Shown here one piece after another: positions 19,484 to 28,153 of a DNA stretch of 64,000 bases (positions are counted from its first letter, which is position 1; the number at the start of each line of letters is the position of its first letter). Below the pieces are notes generated by a model. The model saw only the letters and a list, made by a program, of their open reading frames with translations. It had not been told where the DNA came from and did not search any database. Location of the stretch: contig NZ_SPQQ01000002.1 in the NCBI RefSeq assembly GCF_004766045.1, positions 124,001 through 188,000 on the forward strand, in the 5' to 3' direction. Made by a program: the position numbers and the translations under genes. The stretch is from Desulfosporosinus fructosivorans (lineage in GTDB: Bacteria; Bacillota; Desulfitobacteriia; Desulfitobacteriales; Desulfitobacteriaceae).

Positions 19484-19503
19484 TATTTCTCCCCTCCCTA
19501 CTC

Positions 19504-20292
19504 TTAGATATATGGTGTCGTTATTGATGGAGCTGGACCACCTATTGCTTCCAGCAGTTTCAGACCCGCTTCTTTTGCCGCTAAGACCGATTGGCGTACT
19601 GCCCCAGAATCCCCAGTAACCATAAGAATTGCCTCGTTGGAGTGGCTACCACCCCCAGGACTGGCATATCCAACTATTTCAACATTTGCTGTTTTAACAG
19701 CAACATCAGACATTAGCACTCCGATGGCTGCAGGAGCGCCGACAATCAGGCCAAAAGCTTTACCAACTGGTGCGCCAAAAGCTTTATTGACAGCAAAACT
19801 TGCCCGAGCAGTATACTGCATTTCAAGATGTCCTGCATCATTGGCATATACATCCCCAAAGGTGCGATCAAGTTCTTTCAAGGCGACTTCAATTGCCCGG
19901 CGAGCGTCTGAAACTTCTTCAGCACCAAAAAGAATCAAGCAGCCGTGTCCGGCTCCACCTTTAGTGTCCCTGGGCAATTCAATGCTGACAATTTCAGTAT
20001 TAGTAGCTTTAACTGCTTCATCAGCGGCCATAATATGAGGACCTGCTCCAGTACGGGCACCAAGGATCCCAATAGAACGATATTTTGGATCTATCTTCAT
20101 CTTTTCATGCAACATGGGATCAACGTTGGCTATAACCAGTCCAATGGTATCGCCAATTGCAGTACCGACATACTCAGTCATGCCTATGTTTACGACCGCT
20201 TTGGTTTTTTCCTGTCCCGTCTCGTCAGGAACTTGGCTTTCCATACGTTTCTTGATTTCGTCCATGACCTTGTCAATTAACTGTTCTTGCAT
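19504..20292 (-). CDS. pduB: PduB-type trimeric tandem-BMC shell protein
   Basis: A 262-residue protein with two circularly permuted BMC domains, making trimeric facet tiles (GLVIANVDPMLHEKMKIDPK; later FGLIVGAPAAIGVLMSD). The N-terminal helix QEQLIDKVMDEIKKRM is similar to the segment that in PduB ties the enzyme core to the shell. The frame extends to a GTG at 20304, only one base from the GGAGG site; the ATG at 20292 is preferred, which places the longer form (PduB) here. An internal shorter form (PduB') may also be made. Confidence 0.92.
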   Translation of the reverse strand: MQEQLIDKVMDEIKKRMESQVPDETGQEKTKAVVNIGMTEYVGTAIGDTIGLVIANVDPMLHEKMKIDPKYRSIGILGARTGAGPHIMAADEAVKATNTEIVSIELPRDTKGGAGHGCLILFGAEEVSDARRAIEVALKELDRTFGDVYANDAGHLEMQYTARASFAVNKAFGAPVGKAFGLIVGAPAAIGVLMSDVAVKTANVEIVGYASPGGGSHSNEAILMVTGDSGAVRQSVLAAKEAGLKLLEAIGGPAPSITTPYI

Positions 20293-20320
20293 AATAAAGC
20301 TCACACCTCCAAATTAATTC

Positions 20321-20596
20321 CTATTTGACTTTGGGAAGAATTTTCTCCACATCTGTATGTGGACGAGGAATAACGTGAATGGAAACAACTTCGCCCACTT
20401 TCCGCGCTGCGGCGGCTCCCGCATCTGTTGCTGCTTTTATAGCACCAACATCGCCCCGAACCATCACCGTCACTAAACCTGAACCAATTTTTTCATAGCC
20501 GATTAATTGGACATTAGCTGCCTTTACCATCGCATCAGCTGCTTCAATAGCCCCTACCAATCCTTTGGTTTCGATCATACCTAAGGCCTCACTCAT
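20321..20596 (-). CDS. pduA: PduA-type hexameric BMC shell protein, first gene of the operon
   Basis: A 91-residue single BMC domain ([20 protein letters not shown]), the major facet hexamer with a propanediol-selective pore. It is almost the same as the pduJ-position paralogue at 13420. A strong GAGGGGAGG ribosome-binding site precedes the ATG. It begins the 13-kb pdu operon, with a 461-bp leader region upstream. Confidence 0.94.
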   Translation of the reverse strand: MSEALGMIETKGLVGAIEAADAMVKAANVQLIGYEKIGSGLVTVMVRGDVGAIKAATDAGAAAARKVGEVVSIHVIPRPHTDVEKILPKVK

Positions 20597-20826
20597 GATT
20601 TGAACCTCCCCTCCTCAAAATATTTAATAAGTAAACTACTCCTTCTCCAATATGGGCTGGAATAAAGAATATTAGTTCTTTGACACCCCCCTGCAATAAA
20701 CGAGACTTTACTTTCACCCTATCGATTCCAGGTGCGTATATTTAAGTGACCATCCCTATAACCGGCAGGGAAAACATACTAGCAAACCTGGGAGGGAGAG
20801 ATTTAAAACCTATACAAATAGTAGCT

Positions 20827-20953
20827 TTTTCTATCCATTTTTACTTCAGCATATATTGCTTACCCACTGGATATATTTGCGGTGTTCGTTGTAGATATTT
20901 ATCCTAAATATTGGACCGAACTATTTTTATAAGACTTTATTGTTTTCTATCCA
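20827..20953 (-). promoter_or_regulatory. direct repeats, candidate sites for the AraC-type response regulator
   Basis: On the minus strand TGGATAGAAAA occurs exactly twice, at 20953-20943 and 20837-20827, 116 bases apart, both upstream of pduA. Direct asymmetric repeats are what AraC-family regulators bind. Assignment to the response regulator encoded next door is inferred. Confidence 0.45.
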
Positions 20954-20976
20954 CTGTTTTTTTTACAGAAAAGCAA

Positions 20977-21004
20977 AAAAGGACTGTTTGACCACAGTCC
21001 TTTT
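20977..21004 (-). terminator. terminator of the response-regulator gene
   Basis: Stem GGACTG/CAGTCC flanked by A- and T-runs on both sides, 54 bases after the response-regulator stop and upstream of the pdu promoter region. Confidence 0.82.
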
Positions 21005-21057
21005 CGTTTGAATTATGCGTTTTTATAATCTGTTACTACTTACAATATTTTTCTCTA

Positions 21058-22692
21058 TCATTTACCTTCATTGCCAGTCTTTTTTTGACGCATCTCCTTA
21101 CGATACTGATTAGGTGTCAGATCAGTCGCTTGGCGAAATACACGACAAAAATAACTAGCATCTTGATAACCTACCTCTGCAGCGATACGTACTACATTAT
21201 AATCTGGATTTTGCAACATCAACTTTGCTCTATCAATTCTAACTTTCGTTATAAAATCTACAAAGTTGCAACCCTTTTCCTGCTTAAATAATCGACTAAA
21301 GTAAAAGCGACTTAAATGTACAGTTTCTGCAACTTCTTCTAATGATATATTTCTATGGCAATTTTTCTTTATATAATCACACGCACTATTCGCAACTCGA
21401 ATATTAATGCTGCTTCTATTTTCCAACATGTTGTCCATAACGCAATCTAAGGATTCTAACATCCACTGTTCCACCTGTTCTTTAGAACAACACCCCATTA
21501 AAACATTAATACTGTTAAAATTTAACAAGGTGAGCTGGTCTAAATTAGCACCCCCTTCTACTGCCGCTCGGGATAATACGATCAATAATTCGAGGACACA
21601 AGCTTTCACGGTCTCAATGCTAGCTTTACTCAAAAATATTTCACTCAATAACTTACTCAGTGCCTGTTTAGCCTGTTTTCTATCCCCACAACGAACCTTA
21701 TCCAATACTGTCCGCTCGTAATGAAAAGGATAATTGAAGGGTCCTGTACTTAGATGAGGTATATCTTCAACATGAATGATCTGGTTATCTCCAAGATAAA
21801 ACCTCTGCCGCTGGGCATTCAAGGCTTCGCGGTAAGACTTCTGTATATCCAATGGATTATCGTAATAACGTCCAATTCCAACCGTAATACTAGTATTCAT
21901 AGATCGAAGAATACTATCTCTTATATTTGTCGCTATTTTATGCACATCATTTTTTATAATTTTTGGTGTATCTAATTCCTTAAATCCTAATAAAATAATC
22001 AAATTGTCACTGCTAAAGGGAGTAACCAAGCCATTATCACCCACGACACTGCAAATCAGCTGATAAACTCGCTGTTTTAACATTTGTTTTTCCAGTTCAG
22101 AATCACTATAGGTGAGTTGCTTAAAATTATCAATATCCACAACTAAGGCGACCCCAGGATCAACTTTCATCCCTAGAAACGTCGATCGTTCCCAAAATTG
22201 TTCCAGTTCCATAATGTTACCTGAAATCAAATCATATACAAAAGACATTTGGATAAATGGCATGGCGTCTTCTACGTTTTTACGTAAGAGAGCTTCTTCC
22301 TGTTGCTTTAACTGTATCACGCTAATTTTGCTTATGATAGTCCGTAAAGTGGACAGTAAATCATTAGGGCGTACCGGTTTTAGCAAGTATCCCTCAGCAC
22401 CTATTGTTAGGGCCTGTTTAGCGCTATTAAAATCGTCCATTGCTGTAAGCATGATAACGCTTACATTGGGAAGCAAGTCCAATATACTTTTGGCAGCTTC
22501 CAAACCGTCTATTCCAGGCATGCGGATATCCATCAACACAATATCTGGTTTTTTACTTATAGCAATATTAATAGCACTAGCGCCATCCCCAGTATCACCA
22601 ACTACTTGAATGTCGGGGAAATTTTTCTCGATTATAAACCGTAAGGCTTGTCGTTCTAATTGTTCATCATCTGCAATCAACAATCGATACAT
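21058..22692 (-). CDS. AraC-type response regulator, probable pdu regulator
   Basis: A 544-residue YesN-like protein. The N-terminal receiver domain (MYRLLIADDEQLERQAL; phospho-acceptor Asp near residue 55 in VLMDIRMPG) is followed by a middle region of about 270 residues and a C-terminal pair of AraC helix-turn-helix motifs (ISLEEVAETVHLSRFYFSRL; VVRIAAEVGYQDASYFCRVF). It starts 23 bases after the histidine kinase gene. Placed directly upstream of pduA, it very likely activates the pdu operon, replacing the single-protein regulator PocR of Salmonella. Confidence 0.9.
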   Translation of the reverse strand: MYRLLIADDEQLERQALRFIIEKNFPDIQVVGDTGDGASAINIAISKKPDIVLMDIRMPGIDGLEAAKSILDLLPNVSVIMLTAMDDFNSAKQALTIGAEGYLLKPVRPNDLLSTLRTIISKISVIQLKQQEEALLRKNVEDAMPFIQMSFVYDLISGNIMELEQFWERSTFLGMKVDPGVALVVDIDNFKQLTYSDSELEKQMLKQRVYQLICSVVGDNGLVTPFSSDNLIILLGFKELDTPKIIKNDVHKIATNIRDSILRSMNTSITVGIGRYYDNPLDIQKSYREALNAQRQRFYLGDNQIIHVEDIPHLSTGPFNYPFHYERTVLDKVRCGDRKQAKQALSKLLSEIFLSKASIETVKACVLELLIVLSRAAVEGGANLDQLTLLNFNSINVLMGCCSKEQVEQWMLESLDCVMDNMLENRSSINIRVANSACDYIKKNCHRNISLEEVAETVHLSRFYFSRLFKQEKGCNFVDFITKVRIDRAKLMLQNPDYNVVRIAAEVGYQDASYFCRVFRQATDLTPNQYRKEMRQKKTGNEGK

Positions 22693-22715
22693 TCTTATTC
22701 TCCTCTTGATACATT

Positions 22716-23945
22716 TTATGCCCGGCAGTCTGGGAGACGAATGTAGTTACTGGTGCCTTCACCAACTTTACTTTCTATCTCTAGACCGTATTCAGGACCA
22801 AAATGATGCTGAATACGTTTATGAACATTAATGATTCCTAGACCAGTCGTTTGCCCATGAGTTATAGTTCGTTTTTCAGCACGGAAGATACTGCGAATGC
22901 GTTCCATAGGTACTCCGACTCCGGTATCGGTCACAATGATAATAATTTGCTCTCCTTCGATCCGTCCACTAACAAAGATCTGTCCGCCATCTACCTTTTT
23001 TTCAAGTCCATGAATGATGGCATTTTCAATGATTGGCTGCAAGGTAAGAGCCGGAATCATTATTTTCAATATTTGAGGATCTATATCGATGAATGATTGA
23101 ATACGATCCCCAAAACGCACCTTTTGGATCAATAGATAGTCTTTGGCTGATTTTACTTCTTCTTCCAATGTTCGCAGAACGTCAATATCCTGTAAATTGT
23201 CCCGGAGCAAATCAGATAAGGCATAGACGACTTCCTGAGTTCTGCTGGCTCCTTCCAAAAGAGCCAACCGAGCAATGGTATTTAACGCATTGAATAAAAA
23301 GTGGGGATTGACCTGAGCTTGTAGTGCCTTCAATTCGGTAACACGCAACGTGGCTTCCAAGTGGGCTTTGGCTTTTACTTCTTTCACGAGTTGCTTCTGA
23401 GAAATATTGGAAACCCCAATTTCCACAATGTAATTTGTCATAATATAAATGAGATCGGCTGCGGCCTTGAGCCTTTTTTCTGGCACAACTTCTATGACAT
23501 CAAAAAACTCTGACAAAACTTCTGTCTCCATACCCAACCCAGACACGCAGCGAAACATTTCTGCTTTGGCATCATAATCTTCTTTTTCTAAAATAACTTG
23601 CCCAGCAAGAAAAGCGCCGATGTATTGGTCTTGTACAATGATAGGTGCAGCCAAATCCGTTAATCCGCTATGGCATAGATACACAACAGGCTTTTGCTTG
23701 TCAATGTTCTTTCTACTCGCTCGACCAGCTCGATCATCACAACTAGTGCAGCCTGATAGCCCCTGAGGAAAAGAACGGATATATGTACAAAACTTGGTAA
23801 AATTGCTTGGTTCAGTAATAGGGTTCCCCTCAACGTCGACAATTACTGCTGCCAATCCGGTTGCTTCCGAAAAATGATCTTGAATTTCTTGCAAGATCTG
23901 GATATTCACAATTTGACCTAAGACAGATCGGCTCAGAGCTTCCAT
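22716..23945 (-). CDS. histidine kinase with PocR ligand-binding domain
   Basis: A 409-residue sensor with no obvious membrane segment. Residues about 10-170 form a PocR domain (LQEIQDHFSEATGLAAVIVD; the Cys-rich SGCTSCDDRAGRAS and PVVYLCHSGLTDLAAPI), a module that in Salmonella PocR senses 1,2-propanediol. It is followed by a LytS/YesM-type kinase core (His in QVNPHFLFNALN near 215) and an ATPase domain (NAIIHGLEKK; GLGIINVHKRI). It should phosphorylate the AraC-type regulator downstream. Cytosolic location is inferred. Confidence 0.92.
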   Translation of the reverse strand: MEALSRSVLGQIVNIQILQEIQDHFSEATGLAAVIVDVEGNPITEPSNFTKFCTYIRSFPQGLSGCTSCDDRAGRASRKNIDKQKPVVYLCHSGLTDLAAPIIVQDQYIGAFLAGQVILEKEDYDAKAEMFRCVSGLGMETEVLSEFFDVIEVVPEKRLKAAADLIYIMTNYIVEIGVSNISQKQLVKEVKAKAHLEATLRVTELKALQAQVNPHFLFNALNTIARLALLEGASRTQEVVYALSDLLRDNLQDIDVLRTLEEEVKSAKDYLLIQKVRFGDRIQSFIDIDPQILKIMIPALTLQPIIENAIIHGLEKKVDGGQIFVSGRIEGEQIIIIVTDTGVGVPMERIRSIFRAEKRTITHGQTTGLGIINVHKRIQHHFGPEYGLEIESKVGEGTSNYIRLPDCRA

Positions 23946-24388
23946 CTGAATCCCCCCTCGTAAAACTATAGCACTTTTTAGTTACGAGATATCCATTTAT
24001 TACTAGTCCTTCTATAGAAGAAGTATTTGATACAGCACAGACTATTTCCTGCAAGAAGCAATAATTTGCTATATTATAGCAAACTATTATTATTCGTTGG
24101 ATGTTCGATAATACTTTCACAGTCAGAGTCTCCCTGCCTTACGAACTCTCTATATAACTATTTTGCCCTCATTGCCACAACTTCGTCCATCCTTGCAGCG
24201 AATGCCCTTAAAGATGAGGGATACTTGGAAAATCTTTAGTTTGTTCTATGTAGTTACATAAAACAATATTATTCTATGTTGTCACAAAATAATCCAAAGG
24301 AAAAAGTATAAACTCGTCAAACTAAGTTACTTAGAAAAACTAGCATAGAAACAAAAATACTATGTTTAGTATTATGGGGGGGATTCCC
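23946..24388. other. divergent regulatory region between the sensor kinase and the second vertex-protein gene
   Basis: 443 A+T-rich bases between genes reading in opposite directions. Near the right end TTCTATGT is repeated at 24244 and 24272 within two similar stretches of about 20 bases, 28 bases apart and both upstream of the plus-strand gene; they could be activator sites. No RNA gene or coding sequence is evident. Confidence 0.45.
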
Positions 24389-24691
24389 ATGTGGCTTGGC
24401 AAAGTTGTAGGAACTGTCGTGGCCCCAACTAAAAATGAAAGCTTAGTAGGATGTAAACTCTTAGTGGTTCAACCTATAAATTTAGATGGCATGAATACAA
24501 TCAGCCTGCAGGTTGCTGTAGATACTGTAGGCGCTGGAAATGGTGAGAATGTTTTAGTAACCTCCGGAAGTTCTGCCCGCCATGTTATGGGAAATGATAA
24601 CAGTGCCGTCGATGCAGCTATCGTCGGAATCGTCGAGAATATTGACCTTGAGGGTATTTCCAAAGCACAATATTGGGTGCAGAAAGGATAA
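24389..24691 (+). CDS. second EutN/PduN/CcmL-type pentameric vertex protein
   Basis: A 100-residue BMV protein (MWLGKVVGTVVAPTKNESLV; VDTVGAGNGENVLVTSGSSARHVMG). It resembles the PduN in the main operon but has a C-terminal extension. A run of seven G residues precedes the ATG at 24389 and gives the ribosome-binding site; an ATG nine codons upstream has none. It is on the opposite strand from the pdu operon and is followed by the CorA-like gene. A second vertex type could tune shell size or serve another compartment; neither can be seen from sequence. Confidence 0.9.
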   Translation: MWLGKVVGTVVAPTKNESLVGCKLLVVQPINLDGMNTISLQVAVDTVGAGNGENVLVTSGSSARHVMGNDNSAVDAAIVGIVENIDLEGISKAQYWVQKG

Positions 24692-24784
24692 CGTTAGTAA
24701 TCAATTTACTTTGTAACCTATTACATATGAGAATTTTGCACTAAACTTCTAACAGCAAAGCTTGGTTTTAAGAAGGAGAATTTT

Positions 24785-25735
24785 ATGCTGACAACCTACA
24801 AAACGCTCGAAGATAGTCTCCAAGAAGTATCATGGGATCCCTTGGCTAAAGGAGTTTGGATTAAACTAGTCAACCCAACATCTAATGAAATCCAACAAAT
24901 ATCAGCTACAGTCCAGATACCGGAGCATTTTTTTCGTTTTGCAGTTGATGAAGATGACAGTCCTAGGATTATTTTAGGCAAAAAGTGTATTCTTGCCATT
25001 ATTAGTGTTCCTGTTTCTCATGGTGCTGATCGATATGAGACCAGCCCGCTCAGTATTATTTTAACACCTGAATTAACCATAACCATAAGTGAAGACCTGA
25101 TACAAGTACTTCCAGATAGCAACGATGTCAGTAGGTTTTTATTCGATACAACTAAAAGGACCCAATTATTCTTTCAAATTTTGTATCATGCCGATACAGT
25201 CTTTTTAAAATATATTCGGCATATTCGCCAGCGAACAGATGCGATTGAGTTTCGCCTACGCAAATCAACCAATAATCGAGAAGTATTCCAACTTCTTGAT
25301 CTTGAAAAAGGCTTAACCTACTTTACCGCAGCCCTTCGTGGCAATGTGATAGTCGCCGAAACAATCCTCCGCATGCGATCTGACCCACAGATGCGATATC
25401 TACTAGAGATGCATGAAGAAGATGAGGATGTTTTGGAAAGCGTTATTATAGAAAATAAGCGAGCTTTGAAATTGGCTCAGACTTATAGTTACATAATGAG
25501 TAGTATGATGGATGCATTTTCTTCGGTCATTAACAATAATTTAAATCAGATTATGAAATTTTTAGCTTCTGTAACAATTTTACTAGCTATTCCTACAATG
25601 ATCTCAAGTTTTTGGAGCATGACACTCAAGGTACCTTGGCAGGGTACAGAGAAAGGATTTTTGATAGTTCTTTTGCTGGCACTTATCACAAGTAGTACTA
25701 TGGGTATTATTCTACGAAAAAAAGGAATGTTCTGA
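24785..25735 (+). CDS. CorA-family divalent-cation transporter, atypical GMN motif
   Basis: A 316-residue CorA-like protein with a large cytoplasmic N-terminal domain and two C-terminal membrane helices (IMKFLASVTILLAIPTMISS and GFLIVLLLALITSSTMGIIL). The usual selectivity signature YGMN after the first helix is replaced here by WSMT, so transport of Mg2+ should not be assumed. An AAGGAG site precedes the ATG. It shares orientation with the vertex-protein gene (93 bases upstream), and a strong terminator follows. A metal supply role for the compartment is possible but unsupported. Confidence 0.82.
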   Translation: MLTTYKTLEDSLQEVSWDPLAKGVWIKLVNPTSNEIQQISATVQIPEHFFRFAVDEDDSPRIILGKKCILAIISVPVSHGADRYETSPLSIILTPELTITISEDLIQVLPDSNDVSRFLFDTTKRTQLFFQILYHADTVFLKYIRHIRQRTDAIEFRLRKSTNNREVFQLLDLEKGLTYFTAALRGNVIVAETILRMRSDPQMRYLLEMHEEDEDVLESVIIENKRALKLAQTYSYIMSSMMDAFSSVINNNLNQIMKFLASVTILLAIPTMISSFWSMTLKVPWQGTEKGFLIVLLLALITSSTMGIILRKKGMF

Positions 25736-25808
25736 TGCTCCAGCATATGTTTTGAATTTCTGAGGTCTAATTCTCCGCAGCTCGCTACGAGGAGTTTCAT
25801 TTACTAAG

Positions 25809-25852
25809 AGTGGTCCAATGTCCCGATATCAAAGGGCTTTGGACCACTTTTT
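25809..25852 (+). terminator. terminator after the CorA-like gene
   Basis: AGTGGTCCAA pairs with TTGGACCACT around a 20-base loop and is followed by a run of T. It lies 74 bases after the stop. Confidence 0.88.
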
Positions 25853-26142
25853 GTATCTTCATTAGAACTTTCAGTTACTTGTCAATCTATTCGGACAAAT
25901 TAATCCTACTTTATATGTAATAATCACAATTATGGAAGATTATAGGTGAATGATTGGAAAATTCCTGGCTTTGCTAAGGCAATAATGTAATATATACCGG
26001 CAAATTAATGTACAGGTATTTATCCAAATTGGAGGTACTATATCAATATATTTTAAATTTAATCATTGTGAAGAAAGGAGCGTCTACTCAGCGGTAAGAA
26101 AAAAGATTACAAAATAATAGGAAAATGAGGAGGGCTCAAATT
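25853..26142 (+). other. promoter region of the GlpF/PduF-like gene
   Basis: About 290 A+T-rich bases containing an AAAGGAG-like box near 26075 that is not linked to any long frame. No operator or riboswitch is recognised. Confidence 0.35.
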
Positions 26143-26868
26143 ATGGTTACTCCATATTTAGGGGAATTTCTAGGTGTAACTACGCTTATTATTTTTGGAA
26201 ACGGCGTAGTCGCAAACTCTTGTCTATCAAAATCAAAGGCTGAAGGCGCTGGTTGGGTGAATATCATTGCCGGTTGGGCGGTCGGTGTTATGATGGGTAT
26301 TTTTGTTGCGATAGCCTGTGGTGCGCAAGGTGATCTTAACCCAGCCGTAACCTTTGCGAAACTCTTAAACGGTGTCTATTCAGGATCCGACGCCATACTC
26401 ATCATGTTTTTGCAAATAGCGGGTGGCGTTGCCGGTGGTTGTATTACTTGGTTGCTCTTCCGCGGTCACTGGGAACTTACGGAAGATAAGGCCACAAAAT
26501 TGGGAGTTTTTTGTACCTTTCCAGCGGTCCGGAATTATACGCAAAACTTGTTTTTCGAAATCATTGCTACAATTATGTTAATATTTGGCGTTTTTGCTAT
26601 TTTCTCAAAAAGCGTAGGAGTTATGACCCCTGGATATGGTCCTTTGATGGTCGGTCTTTTGATTTTCGGATTAGGTGCCTGCTTGGGTGGTCCCACAGGA
26701 TATGCTATGAACCCTGCACGTGACTTAGGCCCCCGCATTGCTCATTTCATATGCCCCATTGCTGGCAAAGGCGATTCCGATTGGGCATATTCATGGGTCC
26801 CTATTGTTGGCCCCATGATTGGCGGGGCGATTGCATTTGCTTTAGCCAAGGGTGTTGGCATTCTCTAA
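26143..26868 (+). CDS. GlpF/PduF-type aquaglyceroporin
   Basis: A 241-residue MIP-family channel with six hydrophobic segments and both NPA boxes: GDLNPAVTF near residue 66 and AMNPARDLGPR near 190. The Asp after the second NPA is typical of glycerol and propanediol facilitators rather than water channels. The ATG at 26143 is chosen because the earlier in-frame ATG lies within the GAGGAGG ribosome-binding site. It most likely lets propanediol or glycerol into the cell for the pdu pathway, as PduF does, although it is not in the pdu operon. Confidence 0.9.
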   Translation: MVTPYLGEFLGVTTLIIFGNGVVANSCLSKSKAEGAGWVNIIAGWAVGVMMGIFVAIACGAQGDLNPAVTFAKLLNGVYSGSDAILIMFLQIAGGVAGGCITWLLFRGHWELTEDKATKLGVFCTFPAVRNYTQNLFFEIIATIMLIFGVFAIFSKSVGVMTPGYGPLMVGLLIFGLGACLGGPTGYAMNPARDLGPRIAHFICPIAGKGDSDWAYSWVPIVGPMIGGAIAFALAKGVGIL

Positions 26869-26886
26869 GCTAGAAAAGTCCTGTGA

Positions 26887-27403
<517 letters not shown>

Positions 27404-27435
27404 TAACATCCAGGCCTCAATTATAATACAAAAAT

Positions 27436-27460
27436 CCAGAACGTAAAAAAAACGTTCTGG
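27436..27460. terminator. hairpin after rubrerythrin
   Basis: CCAGAACGT pairs with ACGTTCTGG around an A-rich loop, 41 bases beyond the rubrerythrin stop. The T-run (minus strand) is in the loop and not after the stem, so terminator function is uncertain. Confidence 0.5.
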
Positions 27461-27500
27461 CAATCGAACAGAAACCTGCACCTTATGGCAGTATAGATTT

Positions 27501-27995
27501 TTAGTACTTTATAAATTTCGTTCCCGAAGTACCGCAGATAAAACACTTTTCGGGCACTACTTTCTCAATGTTTCCACAAACAGGACAAAGATAGTAAAAC
27601 ACTTCTTCTTCCTGATCCAGATTATCCAGCGCTTCTTTATAGAGTCTTGCATGAACCTCTTCAGCCTTTAGAGCAAACGTAAACGTCCTCACTGCAGCTT
27701 GGTTTCCTTCTTCTTGAGCTACTTTCAAGAATTCCGGATACATGCTTTGATATTCGTGATTCTCTCCAGCTACTGCATCGTTTAAGTTCTCAACAGTTGA
27801 CTTAATTTTTCCAGCGACCTCAAAATGCTTTTGAGCATGAATGGTTTCGGCATCCGAAGCAGCTTTAAAAAGCTTCGCTGCATTCTTTTTACCATCTGAC
27901 TCAGCCTTTGCTGAGTAAGCAAGATATTTTCGATTAGCCTGCGATTCTCCTGCAAAAGCTTCCATTAAGTTCTCTAATGTTTTTTTGTTTTCCAT
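27501..27995 (-). CDS. rbr: rubrerythrin
   Basis: A 164-residue protein with an N-terminal ferritin-like four-helix domain (MEAFAGESQANRKYLAYSAK; AGENHEYQSMYPEF; KAEEVHARLYKEAL supply the di-iron Glu and His ligands) and a short C-terminal rubredoxin-like zinc/iron ribbon with CPVCGN and CFICGT. It reduces hydrogen peroxide in anaerobes. It is in the same orientation as the CoA-disulfide reductase gene 158 bases upstream, forming an oxidative/sulfur stress group. Confidence 0.95.
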   Translation of the reverse strand: MENKKTLENLMEAFAGESQANRKYLAYSAKAESDGKKNAAKLFKAASDAETIHAQKHFEVAGKIKSTVENLNDAVAGENHEYQSMYPEFLKVAQEEGNQAAVRTFTFALKAEEVHARLYKEALDNLDQEEEVFYYLCPVCGNIEKVVPEKCFICGTSGTKFIKY

Positions 27996-28153
27996 AAAAA
28001 GTCACTCCTTATCTTACTAATCTAATAATCAGGCAGGATTTTGAGCCTAGTGAGAGTTATTAAGCCCAGCATGATACTTAAATTATCTTTGATAAATATA
28101 CCACAAAAGCTACTTTATAACATCTTCTTTTGGTAATAATTGAGTGGTATTTA

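Larger units (their letters stand above)
20597..21057. other. leader/promoter region of the pdu operon
   Basis: 461 bases upstream of pduA. It contains the terminator of the response-regulator gene, two direct copies of TGGATAGAAAA (listed separately) and, about 160 bases before pduA, a small hairpin TCCCT/AGGGA. I see no match to a cobalamin riboswitch, to EutV-type twin hairpins or to a sigma-54 promoter. Confidence 0.5.

Noticed and set aside
20597..20760. Sigma-54 promoter for the pdu operon (TGCAA text at 20690)
   Set aside because: The TGGCA half is missing at the needed spacing; only the promoter at 4864 fits.
20700..20800. Possible cobalamin riboswitch before pduA, suggested by GGCAGGG and GGGTGAAAG pieces
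   Set aside because: The conserved B12-box and the core order are not present on either strand, so I do not claim one.
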